DNA of 64,000 nucleotides from Macrolepiota albuminosa. Lineage: Eukaryota > Basidiomycota > Agaricomycetes > Agaricales > Agaricaceae. The position numbers and the translations under genes are program-made. The DNA lies in the NCBI GenBank assembly GCA_027475525.1, contig JAMWFC010000073.1, positions 211,791-275,790 on the forward strand, read 5' to 3'. Positions 22,933-35,160 of the stretch are shown here, in pieces; positions within the stretch are counted from its first letter, which is position 1; every line of letters begins with the position of its first letter. The notes under the pieces were generated by a model that did no database searches, was not told where the DNA came from, and saw nothing but the letters and a program-made list of their open reading frames with translations.

Positions 22933-25230
22933 GCTCATAGCAACTTCTGAAGTAGTCAGCTGCCAATTCAATAGACTCAATTATTTAGTCAGCTTACTGA
23001 GAGATGCAAGGTAATGAAAGACAAGTGAAGATGCTGCATCCTCCTGTAACATTTGTGCTTGAGACTTGTGGGGTCACTTGGATATTGTTGGCAATTAGTT
23101 AGGCAATGCCCTGTGCTTCTTTTGGTTTTGTAATGCTGGCCTTTCCTTACCTTCAAATTGGATATTGCTATCATAAATGTCCTTGTCTCAAAGAATGTTG
23201 AGCACCCTTCTTGATACTCTATATCTAGGAGAACCATCACTAAGGTCATTAATTGGAGGGTCTGGATGGTTCCATCCTCTTTGATGTAAGAGGTGAATGG
23301 TAGTGGCATCTACCACTGCTGCATCACCACCATATTTGTTATGAGCAGAATTGTCATGAGCAGAAGCTGATATATTTGATCAGGATTTGTTGTGAACAGT
23401 GGATCTGTTGTGGTGCTAAGGCTGTGGAGGGTGCTAAGGATGTGGAGTGTGCAGTTAGCACAGGACAGGGGGTCCCTCCTGTAAGTCAGGCAGTAGTATG
23501 TGTAGTATGCTAGGTAACAGTGGAAGTGCAGGCCCCAGTTGCCCTTCTAAGCTGGCTGCACATCTAGTGACTGAAGCAGATCCGCCATCAGCAGCTCCAT
23601 CATTAGCAATATTCCTACTGTTGCCATTGACTACTGGTGATAGTGTTGGCCTCTGTTTCCAATTTTTCCCTCTCTTGGAATATCAGATCCTCTAGAAGAT
23701 ACTTTGAATGTATAAATTGCTGATCATTGGTCCTGACTGCCTTGTAAGAAGCAGATTTATACCAGTAACCAGACACAATTTCTGATGGAGTGATCAGATG
23801 ATGAGCAAAGGTGTAGAAAACTAGAATTTACTGTAATGAGTATTTAGATAGTCCTGGACAAGCATTTCCAATTCTGCCCAAGTTTGAAATATATTTGGTC
23901 CTGAATCTGCTGGTAATATTGGGAATCCATTTCTATCCAGATCAAGGATGAGGTCATGGCATGTAAAGATAGGAGTCAAATCATGGAGTGATTGCATGTT
24001 GAACGGCATGTTTTTACCAAGAAAAGCAGATATGTAATCCATCATCCTCTTGTTGAGGTCACTAACAAGGTCAGGAAAGGAGTCTTAAAAGGTAGGGCAG
24101 TTAGCATGGGTCAAGTATGACATATTGTCATGACTATAATTGGTGTCAAAATTGTTTAAAGAATGGCAGGACCACATATATTCTAATAGTCATGACTTCA
24201 TCTGCATACCAAGCAACAACAGTTCAACTCAACATGCCCATCTCTCTAAATCAAAACACATCTGCATCATCCACACGCTTTAAACTATACTTTCAGGCCT
24301 TCAGCAGATGCATATACAATGAATAGCAGACAGAAAGAGGACCAATGAAGGATAGATGGAGTACCAACTTGCACTGAACTTTTGGCAGATTTTCTTTTTT
24401 GTTCCATTCTGCAGCCATCTTCCATAAATGACTTTCCTTCTGTGGTGTGAGTTAATGTATAATATTTTTGACAGCCACATTATATTGTGCAAATGCCTCC
24501 AATCCCAAGATATTATGATCCTTACTCCTCAACAAGTTCTGGATCTCTTCCTTTATCTCCTTTGCCATTGTCTGCCAGACAACATCTTGCAGTGAAGTTT
24601 TCAGAAGCACCTTTCAATCTTTATGCTGGTAATAAGGGTTCCAGCAATTCTTGATATACTGGACAACCTTCTATTCAAGCAAGTGATGTCAAGTTCTTTG
24701 CAATAAGTTGCTGTACCTAGTAGTTAGGATTTTATCCTTCAAGATAGCAGTTCTAGCTTGAGGAGTAGTTGAGGAGCAGTAGAGTTCCTTGTATAGTTCA
24801 AAGATAGATCTTTCTTCCACTATAAATATCAGTTCTACTTGCCTTTTCTTTGGTGAAAATATTGGTTCAGGTGGTTGCAGAAAGGCAGACATGTTTGTAG
24901 ACAATATAATTTTCTCTAACCATGCAGTTCTCAATCAAAGGATCACATGATAAAATATCCATTTTCATTTTATCATTGATGGATAATAAGGCTTCCATTG
25001 TCTGCAAAAAGGATTTCATTGTCTGCTGTTATCTAGCCTATCTAGATTGGGGCATATTGCTGATATTGATGAGCAGTCTTATAAGATCTCTGATATAATG
25101 GCTAGGTCCTGGCTATAGATATTTGATTATGAATCTGAACTCTCTGAACAAATGCAAGTGACTAAAAACAACAGTTATAAGGCAAAGAGACCTCATCCTG
25201 TTTGCTGAGAAAAGAACACAGCTTACTCAT
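22933..25230. other. Degraded repeat sequence, unassigned
   Basis: Minus frames at 23309-22989, 24045-23821 and 24934-24689 look protein-like in composition (for example FLQPPEPIFSPKKRQVELI) and may belong to one decayed minus-strand transposon ORF, but I cannot name the family. No LTR or inverted repeats were found. Confidence 0.35.
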
Positions 25231-25242
25231 CACATACAAGGG

Positions 25243-26905
25243 TTGCCAATCTTCATCACAGAACAGCTACTACTAGATCCTGTTCCTATTGTAACTGATG
25301 CACTATCTGCAGCATTTCCAGATGATGATAACTTTGCACACTTTGATAATAATCTAACAGTAGATAATGTAGATGATACAATGTCTGTAACCATCAGGCA
25401 TGTAAAGGTGATTTGTATTTATGCTATTATTGAGAGCAAATTATTCAAATTCATACATAGACACAGACAGATTATCTTAACAACTTCATCAACCATATTC
25501 CACAGTTGCTCAATGGATTGCTTGGTCATAAATCAATAGATGAAGTTGCTAACTGCCTTGCTTGTCCTGACCATCACCTGGCATGATGGCAATGCTGTGA
25601 TTGCATTGGGTCAAGAATATTCTGTCACAGATGTTTCTGCTGCATGCACTGTTGGAATGTGACAATGTGATGGGTGTGATGGGGTACCACATACCATTGT
25701 CAGGAATAAGATGGCCACCAGCTGCTTTGTCCAGAGGTACTATAAAAAGCATTGACACTCTACAAGTATCCTCAGTTAGTTTATACACCTACTGAAGGTA
25801 CATTACAAATACTCATTCACCACAGTCTCTGCCTGCTTGTGCATTGCTCTAGTTTTAACATGTACCACTCCAACTCATTTCACTAACCTGAAGTACAAAA
25901 TGGTAGGTATTTCAAACCAATGAACATGTCAGATTCTAAAGGGTATTTCTATATCCAACACAATTCATTGCATGCAAACTGTCATTAAGAGAAGATTAGG
26001 ATCAAGACTCTCAAGAACCACAAGCAAAAAAAGGATATTCAGAAGCAAGAGTTACTATGCCTCAAATATCAAATAGATGTTGAAATTCTGTCAGCAGATA
26101 GTGACCTGGGACATCTAGCAGCAAATCCATCCATGACTTCAGATTTTCTGAGCAGACTTCAGGTTGCTAGCCTTGATCAAATCATGGAAGAGGAAGAGCA
26201 ACAGGAACCAGAGAATAATATGCTAATAGCAGATATTCCAGACAATTGGCCAGCCACAAACAGGTTCTGTATGGACAAATATAATTGTTTTAAGAATTCA
26301 ATACAACAGGTTGTTCACACAGCTAGAGTACAATACATCACTATGATTTTATATGAGTGTTCTGGATGGATGTATTGGTAGAGGATATTATCCACTTGCA
26401 GCTGGTCTCCAGTACATTTAATTGGACATAAACATATTTTACAATGGCTGTGCTGGACAACTTTTATCTAACAAATCTAGAGTGCAAAGCATCTGCCTAC
26501 CAGTACTGGCAGAAAATTGCAAGAATAACTTCTCCAATTGCATCTTCTGGTGAAGTGGATAACCTTTACCATGAGCTACAACAAATTTCTTGTTCATAGT
26601 AGTGGCTAAAGAAGTTGAAGTAGGCAGGCTTTGGACATGATGAATTAAGGCACCCCATAATGCCAGACCATGGTGAACTTGCAGTATTCTGTCTACCTTG
26701 TTCTCAACCAGGAGTCAATCTTCTATCCAACTGGGAAGAAGATCCTGTCCGGTGGAAGTTCAATTGTTCTTTAATGATGGACAGAAACTTTAAAGCAGAT
26801 CATGTCCAACATTCTAATCCTGCTTGTGATGTATAGCATTCAGAAGGTGGTGGTATAATGGCCAGGAGAGATAAGCTCACAGACTATTTCAAGCATGCAA
26901 AGGAA
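25243..26905 (+). pseudogene. KDZ-type transposase remnant
   Basis: Near 26665-26870 the frame reads GELAVFCLPCSQPGVNLLSN, then DPVRWKF, MMDRNFKADH and GGGIMARRDKLTDYFKHAKE. This matches the block before and including the first catalytic Asp in KDZ (Kyakuja-Dileera-Zisupton) transposases: FCPACPQPGxNLP, DGNFKAEH. A Cys-rich stretch at about 25550-25650 may be the CxC cluster typical of these elements. Many stops. The protein ends abruptly where E4 RT sequence starts. Confidence 0.7.
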
Positions 26906-26986
26906 CAGTGATATGACATGTTGGATGTCTGCTGGGGCTACAACAATGTGTGCATCAAAGAAGGTGATGAATGGAAGACAGCATTC

Positions 26987-28264
26987 TCTTATTACCCCCC
27001 CATCTGGAACCACTCTAGGACACCTCCAGAACCCCATCTGGGACCCCCTTGTCAACCCCACAACACAACTCCTGCTATCACAACTCCTGGTGCTGCCATC
27101 ATGTGCATCAAACCCCACCATCACACAGCACCCCTAACAGCCCTGCATCATGGACCCTGGAACTACCCACTGGCATGGCCATCACCCTGCAATTAATGGT
27201 CGGATCATGCCAATCATCCTGACAATCATGCACCATGCATCATGCCAATTGATTGCATGCTTTGCATGTGCAATTCCCAGTATACAGCTCCCCTTCCAAT
27301 CACCACCACCCATTGACTTCTGGGACTGCCCCAGACATCCTGGAACTCCTCAAGAACCTGGAGTAACCCCTGCATATACTTAAAGAGTAGCCACCCACTT
27401 GTACTACCTTAGTCTTGATATTACACTGATTGTTTGCATGTCCTTTGATTGACTGGTACACATTGACTGGCATGCTTTGACTGATACACATGCTCTTAAG
27501 ATTGGTACACACTTTGCAACTTAAAGTTTATTAATTCTGGTATCATCTTAGAACCCCAGGTTCTTGACTGAACCTCAATCCTGTAAGGGCAACCTCTAGA
27601 GGCTGTGGCTCAGTCACACAGCTGGCAGAGGGAGATCCAAAGTGTATTAGAATATATACTGACAATGTCATGATAGCTACTCACCTGGCAGAAGGAGATC
27701 CAAAGAGAACAAGTCTAGGGATTCCCTATGCCAGGTTGGATGCTTCTGGGGCTTCTGAAGCATGGGAAACAACTGTACAGTATAACAAAACCTTAAAAAC
27801 TCAAAAATTGCCTACACAAACAATTGCACAAATAAGGGGCAAACTCTGGCAGACTCTGGCTTATGTAAGTGGTCTGGAAGTGGTGCTGAGGGGCCCACAC
27901 TTGTCTGAGTGGTAGCTAAAGAACCAGAGCACCTCAAGGGCTGAGAATAGTACTAACAGATAGTGTTGAAAGAATAGAAATAGTAAAATGAAATAATATC
28001 AGAAGAAATAAGAGAATGAATGAAATGAGAGTGAAGAGATAAGGAGTGAAAGAAGGAAGAAATGAGGAGTCCCCTGACAGATCCATTAACCCCCTTGACT
28101 TCTTCCAATTCCCAGACTAAGTCTCTTACCCTGGAAATCTCTTGTTTGCATCTTGAACCTTGGAGCATGGTCTGGAGTTCCAGACACCTGAGTACACATA
28201 GATCAAGTCTGCCTTGTAAGGGCATTGCTTTCCTGAAAAGCCTCTGACTCAGTGGAACCTGACA
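26987..28264 (+). repeat. Solo LTR, family L2, carrying a nested L3 LTR
   Basis: Target duplication CATTC (26982-26986, 28265-28269). The start is decayed (TCTTATTACC for TGTCATGACC) and the end is GGAACCTGACA. Without the nested 27582-28079 piece and its duplicated 5 bp the length is 775 bp, matching the 780-bp copy at 20331. Removing it restores the E4 RT frame. Confidence 0.9.
27582..28079 (+). repeat. Solo LTR, family L3, inside an L2 LTR
   Basis: TGTAAGGGC to CCCCTGACA, 498 bp. Flanks are AATCC and GATCC, a target duplication with one transition. The host LTR sequence is continuous around it. Confidence 0.88.
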
Positions 28265-29307
28265 CATTCCAAACAAATCATGGACTCTTTGAACCTCTGG
28301 TGATGTTTTTTAGCCTCACTAATAGCCCAGCCACTTTTCAGACCATGATAAATGACATCTTCTGAGAGCTCATAGCAGAAGGTGTTGTGTGTGTGTATCT
28401 GAATGATATCCTCATCTATACCAAGACTCTGAAGGAGCATCATCAGATTACATGCCTTGTATTTGAATGTCTTTGCCAACACCAGCTCTATCTCAAGCCA
28501 GAGAAGTGTGAATTTGAGCAGACTAAGGTGGAATATCTTGGACTGATCATCTCTTATAGAATGGCTGAGATGGACCCAGTCAAGGTGGCTAGTGTGGCAC
28601 AGTGGCCAAAGCCTAAGAACAAAAAAGAGGTTCAGGCCTTCCTAGGCTTCACCAACTTCTACCAGAGGTTTATTCAGGATTTCTCACACTATGCCCAGCC
28701 CCTTTTTGATCTCACCACTAAAGACACTCCTTGGCACTGGGATGTAGGGCAGCAGACAGTCTTTGATGCCCTCAAACAGGCAGTCACTTCAAAGCCTGTC
28801 CTCCTATTTCCAGATGACAACTCTCCCTTCTGTGTTGAAGCCGATAGCTCAGATTTTGCTACTGGAGCCATCCTCTCTCAGCAGTCAAGGGAGGATGGCA
28901 AGTGGCATCCTGTGGCTTTTTACTCCAAGAGTCTCAATGCTGTGGAGTGCAATTATAAGATGCATGACAAGGAGATGCTGGCTATTATTTGGCCATTTGA
29001 GGAGTGGACTGATCACAAGGACTTAGAGTACTTTCAGATGGCTAAGAAACTTATCCACCGACAAGCTTGATGGTCCTTGTATCTGACCAACTTTGATTTC
29101 TCCCTACATCACAAGCCTGGATGGAGCATGGGCAAGCCAGATGCATTTTCTAGATGAGCAGACCATGGTTCAGGAGCTAGAGACAATGACAATATTATAC
29201 TCCTGAAGCCTGAACTGTTTGCAATCCATGCTATAGAGGATGTGGTTGGCTAGGAAGAAGAAGTGAGCATCCTTCAAGACATCCACTGAGGTAACTGGGA
29301 GGGTGCT

Positions 29308-30495
29308 TGTCAGGTTCCACTGACAATGGGGGCCTCTGGAGGCAAGCGGATCCCTACTAGGCAGACTCAAAGTCTACAGAGAGTCTCCAGGCAACAGGGG
29401 GCAAGTTCTGGAGTTTTGCAAGGGTGCTCTGGAAAGTACACAGGGCACCAGAGTTTGTGGATATGGTGGGGCAGGATCCTGGGCTAAGTCCAGAATACAG
29501 AGAAGGGGGAAGCAGAGCCAGTTAGGGTAAAGAGACAATGGAGAGTGATTGGAAAAAGAGACTAAGACTGGGAGACTGAGACTGGAACTGAGACTGGAAA
29601 ATGGAGAGAAGATCAAAGTGAAACTTAGTGGACTGAGAGACTTGAGGAAGTAAGAAAATAGATTGAGCAAACGATACAGGATAGACAAGAGAGTATACAG
29701 GCAGGAGTTATAGCAATATCAAGACTACTGACTGTAAGAGATTACTAGCTACCAGCTATATACCTATGGTGGCTAAGGTCCAGGGCATCTGGGTGAGTTC
29801 TGGGGCTAGGCTCCATGTGGTCAGTCCTGTGTGTTGTATTGTCTGGGTGCAAGTTCTGTGCGGCATATTGTCCAGGTACAGGTGTGGCATCAGGGGGATT
29901 GGTCAAGGCTCATTGATTGGTGTAGGGCTGAATGCTATGGCAATTGGTGGGGCCCAGAGCTTGTGGATGGGCACTGGGGCTGGTCACTTGATTGGATTGC
30001 AAGGGTGGTGATACAACATACAGAGTACTATGTATGTCAGAACAAAAGGAAAACAGGTCAGAAGAAAGTAAGGAAGCAGAGGAAGCAAAGGAAGAGCATA
30101 GAAAAAGGCAGCAGAAAGCAGCAATGAAATAAGACTGTATTATATAAAAAGAGCTCTAAAAATAGCTCCAGCAGCCAAACAAAGAGGAGACAATCAAAAG
30201 GGGATAACAAAAGGAGATAGAACAAAAGGAGGCTAATCAATCAAGCCTCAGCATCTCAACAATAAGAGAAGGACCACAAGGCACCTAAGAAATTACACAT
30301 GCGATAATAATAAAGCTGGGTGATGGTCCGTGCTCCAATCTGAGGATATAAAAAGGAGGGGTACATCTGGGAAAAAGGATACTGACTTATTAGAATCAGG
30401 ATTCCCAGGGAGTAGATACTTCAGGTCCAATTTGTTGAGTCTTTGCATGGTGTGGTGCATCAGGGCTTGCATGGTATGCTAGGATAATGAGTCGT
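29308..30495 (-). repeat. E5 3' LTR with internal insertion
   Basis: Matches 47766-48512 at both ends. About 440 bp at 30009-30452, purine-rich, has no counterpart in the other LTR and is an insertion here or a deletion there. Many differences from the partner are CG/TG/CA changes. Confidence 0.87.
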
Positions 30496-30506
30496 GACAT
30501 CATCCC
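30496..30506 (-). other. E5 polypurine tract
   Basis: On the minus strand AAGGGGGATGA directly precedes the LTR start TGTCACGAC, as expected for second-strand priming. Upstream CTCAGCACT is shared with E1. Confidence 0.65.
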
Positions 30507-30583
30507 CCTTGTAGTGCTGAGACTCTTCAAAGCAGCAGTGACTGTGCAGCTTCTGCATAAAACTCAAAGTCAAAGTTTGTAAC

Positions 30584-31600
30584 ATGATGCCATCAGCTGG
30601 AGATCTAGAAAAAGAAAAAAAAATTTGCCACTCTCCCTATTTGTCATGTCATGACCAACTACGCCTCTCTGCTCCCCTACCTCTCCTCCTCCTGAGGACA
30701 ATCTCCTGGCATCTTGGCAAGAATACAATCAACACTGGGAAGAGTATAATCAGCAGTGGGATTGCCAGCATATCAGTGAACTAGCTCATGAGTAATTTGA
30801 AGTTGTCTCCTGGACTCACTGTTCAACCTTCGTAGGTTCTGTGAGTTCTGTGTCCCATCCTTCTGGTACAATCCCCCAGCCTCCCTTGGCCAGGCCATTC
30901 AGGGCCCCACAGGCATCTTTCTTCCACCCTCCCAGTTCATTCTCTTGGTCTGATTGGCTGTCCCTTGGGATAGGGGAAGTGTGGCCCATCCCTGCTGCAC
31001 AACATGTCCTGCAAGACCAGGTGATGCTGGAACAGTTCAGGGTCACACAGGGACGTTATTGGGGGCACCCAGCATGTAGTTGGTGCAAGGCTGTGGGCCC
31101 AGTGAGTGTTATTTTGAATTGTGCCAGAGTTCTGCTGACCCTTTGCAATGTGTTGGATGCTCATAGGGGGGTGTCCTGCAAATTTGAGAAGCCAGTGGCA
31201 GGGGCATGTCAGGACATGTTGATGTGCATGTCCTGTCACCTGCATCACAAACAGAGGGTGCAGTGTATGTTGCAAGAGCAAGGGTGGGGGGAGGAGTGGA
31301 TGATGGAGCATCTGAGGAGAGTCCAGGGTACCCATATGAGGGTGAGGATTAGGGGGCTGTTGACAAGTGCTGTGCTGCCTGGTAGGTAAGGGGGGGAGGG
31401 GGGTCCAGTGTGCTGGCGCCACACCAAATGCCCTGCCATGGTGTGTTTGTTGGATGAGGAATCAGAGGAGCCCTGTCAGGACAAGGGTAAGCACTGAGCT
31501 TCCTTTGAGCATTTGGACAAGGATGAACAGCCTCCTACCTGATGCCAACAGAGGTCCTCCTGGTCCCTGGTTGCAGATCTCTTGAGGTCTGGTAGGGAGG
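30584..31600 (+). pseudogene. E5 antisense ORF with Cys cluster
   Basis: Runs opposite to E5 pol from just inside the 3' LTR. An early frame gives PPPEDNLLASWQEYNQHWEE, resembling the E1 antisense start. The frame 30841-31389 has ACSWCKAVG and later CQDMLMCMSCHLHHKQRVQC, resembling CKACHLNHKRC in E1. A Trp/Arg/Glu-rich part follows. It has frame breaks and fades towards the integrase tail. The shared position and motifs argue for a conserved antisense gene, perhaps a zinc-binding protein. Function unknown. Confidence 0.5.
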
Positions 31601-31723
31601 TCCTCCTGCCTGACTTGGCCTGGTCCAACCCCAAAGCTGCCCCTGAGTCTGGGGCTGAGGCTGTCACATTGTATTGTTGTCAACTTAGAGAGTTTGCCCT
31701 CCACTTTGATGGAAGGGAGTCAG

Positions 31724-32660
31724 TCAGGGTGTTGTTCCAGAGAGAGGTCTGGGGCATGTTTTTTGAGGAGTCATACATGGAGCACAGGGTGCAGTCCTTT
31801 TAGTCCTGGGAGGAGGGCAAGTCAATAGGCATGGGAGGACACTTTCCAAGTGATCTTGAAGAGGCCAAAGCACTTGTGGTTGAGCTTTGCAAAGGGGCAC
31901 CTGGTTTGGAAGTTGCATTGATTGAGCCAGACTAGGGTCCCAGGAGTCCAATTCAGTGTGGGTTCTTGTCAGAAGTTGGCATACCTGGAGTAGGCCTTGT
32001 TGGCAATGTTGACCTCACTCTGGAGGAATTTGTGGAGATCCCAGAGGTCCTGGGTGACTTCATGTGCTGCATGGGTGGGAATATCTCAGAGGGTCAGGGT
32101 TAGCTGGGGATGGTACTCCTTGTTTGTAAAGAAAGGGGACACACCAGTGGCTGAGTAGGGGGTATTGTTGTAGGTAAACTCGGTGAGGGGGAGCTCAGCA
32201 TGCCAGTTGTTCTGGAGGTAATTGACATAGATCTGGAAGTACTGTTTGAGGGTCTGATTGACCTGTTTGGTTTGTCTGTTGGTCTCTGGATGGTATATGG
32301 TGGACAGGTTGGTCTGGATACTGAGGGCCTTATATAGGGATGTCCAGAACTTCAAGACAAAAAGGGGGCCCTGGTCGGAGACAATGTCATTGGAGAGTCT
32401 GTGCTTGAAGAACATGTGTTCCAGAAAGAGCTGGGCAAAGCCTGGGGCATTGTCGGTGGTGTGGCACAGGACGAAAAAGGCTTGTTTTGTGAGTTGGCAC
32501 ACGATGACATGAATGGCATTGAAGCCCTCCAAGTCTGGGAGTTCAACAATGTGGGCATCATCCAATGGGCAGGGGCTTGAGTAGTCTATAGGGTTTGTGC
32601 CAGGGTACTTTGGCCTGGAGGCATGGTTCACAGGCTCAGACATACTGGGTAACATCCTTC
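31724..32660 (-). pseudogene. E5 integrase core and C-terminus
   Basis: Frame 32655-32086 carries DDAHIVELPDLEGFNAIHVI, NDIVSDQGPLFVLKFW (second Asp retained), then HPETNRQTKQVNQ (Glu of TERVNQ lost to Lys) and HAELPLTEFTYNN. After a stop, other frames at 31951-31700 give VWLDQCNFQTRCP and PGLKGLHPVLHV, the usual C-terminal module. The zinc region just upstream is only weakly visible. Confidence 0.85.
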
Positions 32661-32661
32661 T

Positions 32662-34000
32662 TCATTCCTGGCCAAAAGTAAGTGTGGGAGATGAGTTGGA
32701 GTGTCTTACATATTTCTGGGTAGCCTCTGAGCTTGTGGTCATGCTGCTGTCAGAGGATGTCAAGGCAGACATTCTTATAGTCTGGGGCATAGATGCGGCC
32801 ATCATGGAGAAGCATTTTGTTATCAAGGGAGAGAGTGAAGGAGGGGTCGGGTGGTGGTGGTGGTCCATTGGAGGCAGGGTTTCTGGGGTTGTGCCGGATG
32901 AGGCAGCTGTCCTGGGGGGAGTCTCAGATCTGTTTCAGAATCCCTTCCTCATTCAAAATTAGTACCACATTCAAATGTTTGGGAGGGATTACCACGCAAT
33001 GGTTGAAGGTGTTTTGTTCCGCCTCAAAGGACTTCTTTGAGTAGATGTCTAGGTGTCAGGTGAGGGCATCTGGTTTGGCTCTGAGTTGTCTGGGGCAGTA
33101 GTGGATAGTAAAGTCGTACTCTGAGAGGACTTCAGACCATTGGGCCTGTCTGCAACTGAGGAGCTTGGTAGTCATGAAGTACTGAAGGTTGTTGTGGTCT
33201 GAGTATACTTGAATCTGGTGTGGGGTACCTTCAAGGTAGGCTTGCCACTGCTTGAAGGCTTTGACAATCATGAGAAGTTCCTTGTTGTAGATGTCATAGT
33301 TGAGCTTAGCAGGGATTGTCAGGGGACTCCTCATTTCTTCCTTTTCTCACTCCTTATCTCTTCACTCTCCCTTCATTCATTCTCTTATTTCTTCTGACAT
33401 TATTTCATTTTACTGTTTCTATTCTTTCAACACTATCTGTTAGTACTACTCTCAGCCCTTGAGATGCTCTGGTTCTTTAGCTACCATTCAGACAAGTGTG
33501 GGCCCTTCAGCACCACTTCCAGACTGCTTATATAAGCCGGAGTTTGCCTTTCTGACTTCTAAAGTCCAGAGCTTTCCTGCCTTGTTTGCACAGTTGTTTG
33601 GTTAGTCAATTTTCAAGTTTTTAAGATTTTGTTGTACTGTACAGTTGTTTCCCATGCTTCAGAAGCCCCAGAAGCATCCAACCTGGCATAGGGAATCCCT
33701 AGACTTGTTCTCTTTGGATCTCCCTCTGCCAGGTGAGTAGTTATTATGATATTGTCAGTACATACTCCAATACACTTTGAATCTCCCTCTGCCAGCTGTG
33801 TGACTGAGCCACAGCCTCTAGAGGTCGCCCTTACAGGGATCATTGATCAGGTGTAGAAGGCCATGAGTCAGAGCTCCTGGTTATCTGGTCCCATCTGTGA
33901 GAAGATGCCAGTGATGGCATAGTCACAGGCATCATACTCTAAGACAACTGGAAGGGCAGGGTTGTAGTGTTGGAGGATCGGAGCTGAGGTGAAGGCTTCC
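32662..34000 (-). pseudogene. E5 RNase H, split by solo LTR
   Basis: On the 3' side of the solo LTR (minus sense) the frame 33310-33056 reads AKLNYDIYNKELLMIVKAFK and QIQVYSDHNNLQYF. On its 5' side (about 33841-34000) lie LEYDACDYAITGIFSQMG and MAFYT. Joining across 33317-33835 restores one RNase H domain, with a few stops. Confidence 0.85.
33317..33835 (-). repeat. Solo LTR, family L3, inverted (519 bp)
   Basis: On the plus strand TGTCAGGGGACT to GCCCTTACA. Exact target duplication GGGAT (33312-33316, 33836-33840). It interrupts the E5 RNase H coding sequence cleanly. Confidence 0.94.
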
Positions 34001-34029
34001 TTGAGTAAGGTGAACGCACTCTGACACTT

Positions 34030-35160
34030 ACTGTCCCACCCCCAGGGAGTGTCCTTCTGAGTCAGCTGGTTGAGGAACTTGGTGATACTGGAGTAGTTGT
34101 CAATAAATCATCAGTAGAAGTTCATGAAGCTAAGGATTGTATCTCCTTGACATTTTTTCAGGGGGCTAGTTGAGGATTGCTTCAACCTTTGTGGGGTCCA
34201 TACAGACTCTATCTGAGGTGACAATGACATCAAGGTACTTGACTTCCATGGTGTGAAAAGAGCATTTCTCTAGTTTTGCATGGAGGTTGTGGCTTCAGAG
34301 TCATTTGAGGACTTGTCAGACGTGGATTTGGTGTTTGTCGAGAGAGTCAGAGTAGATCAGGATGTTGTCCAGATACACAATGACAAAGACATTGTTCATG
34401 TTGTGGAAGATGTTGTTCATAAAGTACTGGAAAGTTGCGGAGGAGTTAGTCATACCAAAGGACATTACCAGATACTCAAAGAGGCCATAGCAGGTGTGGA
34501 AAGTGGTTTTCCATTCATGTCCTGGGGCTATCTGGATGTTGTTGTAACTGGAGCGGAAGTTGACCTTCAAGTAGACTTTGGCCTTTCAGAGGCAGTCAAC
34601 CAGGTCTCAAATGAGGAGAAGGGGGTATTGGTTCTTTTTGGTGATCTTGTTCAACCTCCTGTAGTCGACACATAGTCAGAGGGACCCATCTTTCTTGTTG
34701 GCAAAGAGGACTGGTGCCCCAGCAGCAGAGATTGAGGCATGGATAAATCCCTTACCTAGCATGTCATTGAGGTAATCCTTGAGTGTGCAGAGTTCAACCT
34801 CAGACATATTGTAGACCTTGCTGAGCAGGGCTTCATGCCATCCTTGAGGTTGATCTTGTGGTCATATGACTGGTGTGGAGGAAAGTCTTTGGTGCTACCC
34901 TCAGAGTAGACATCAGCAAACTCATGATATTCAGGGGAAACAACTTCAGTGAGAATTTGATCTTCAGTTTTGGTGTCAGGGCCGCTGTCCTCAGCCTGGA
35001 GATGTTCTTCAGGCAGGGTTAGGGATACCTGGAGCTGGTAGGCCAGGATGCCATCCTGGAGAATCCTTGCAAAGGGGGTGCAGCCAATAATTTTGATGTC
35101 TGGAGCCCAAAGAGATTTGGGGGGCATGTTGGGCTTGGGGTTGGGCCTGGGCATGGGCCA
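34030..35160 (-). pseudogene. E5 reverse transcriptase
   Basis: Frames show EYHEFADVYSEGSTKDFPPH and [10 protein letters not shown] (about 34815-34935), then YNNIQIAPGHEWKTTF, MTNSSATFQYFMNN and VIVYLDNILIYSDSLD (34316-34570). The catalytic YLDD is YLDN, and several stops separate the parts, so it is inactive. E4 has a different change in the same motif (YLND). Confidence 0.88.

Larger units (their letters stand above)
26906..29307 (+). pseudogene. E4 gypsy RT and RNase H, split by solo LTR
   Basis: LDVCWGYNNVCIKEGDEWKT (26918-26980) is the first Asp block of RT. The solo LTR 26987-28264 follows, then the frame resumes with GLFEPLV, NSPATFQ and VYLNDILIYT (about 28393-28420), where the catalytic YLDD is YLND. 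The long frame 28387-29070 continues through EYLGLIIS, FLGFTNFYQRFI and the RNase H blocks ADSSDFATGAILSQ and EMLAII. It stops at 29068 and is cut at 29307 by E5. Related to the Tf1/sushi group. Confidence 0.88.

Noticed and set aside
27670..27915. Repeated small ORF inside family L3 LTRs (also at 22.5, 33.7 and 48.9 kb)
   Set aside because: It recurs only because the LTR recurs, is not conserved in length between copies, and has no domain.
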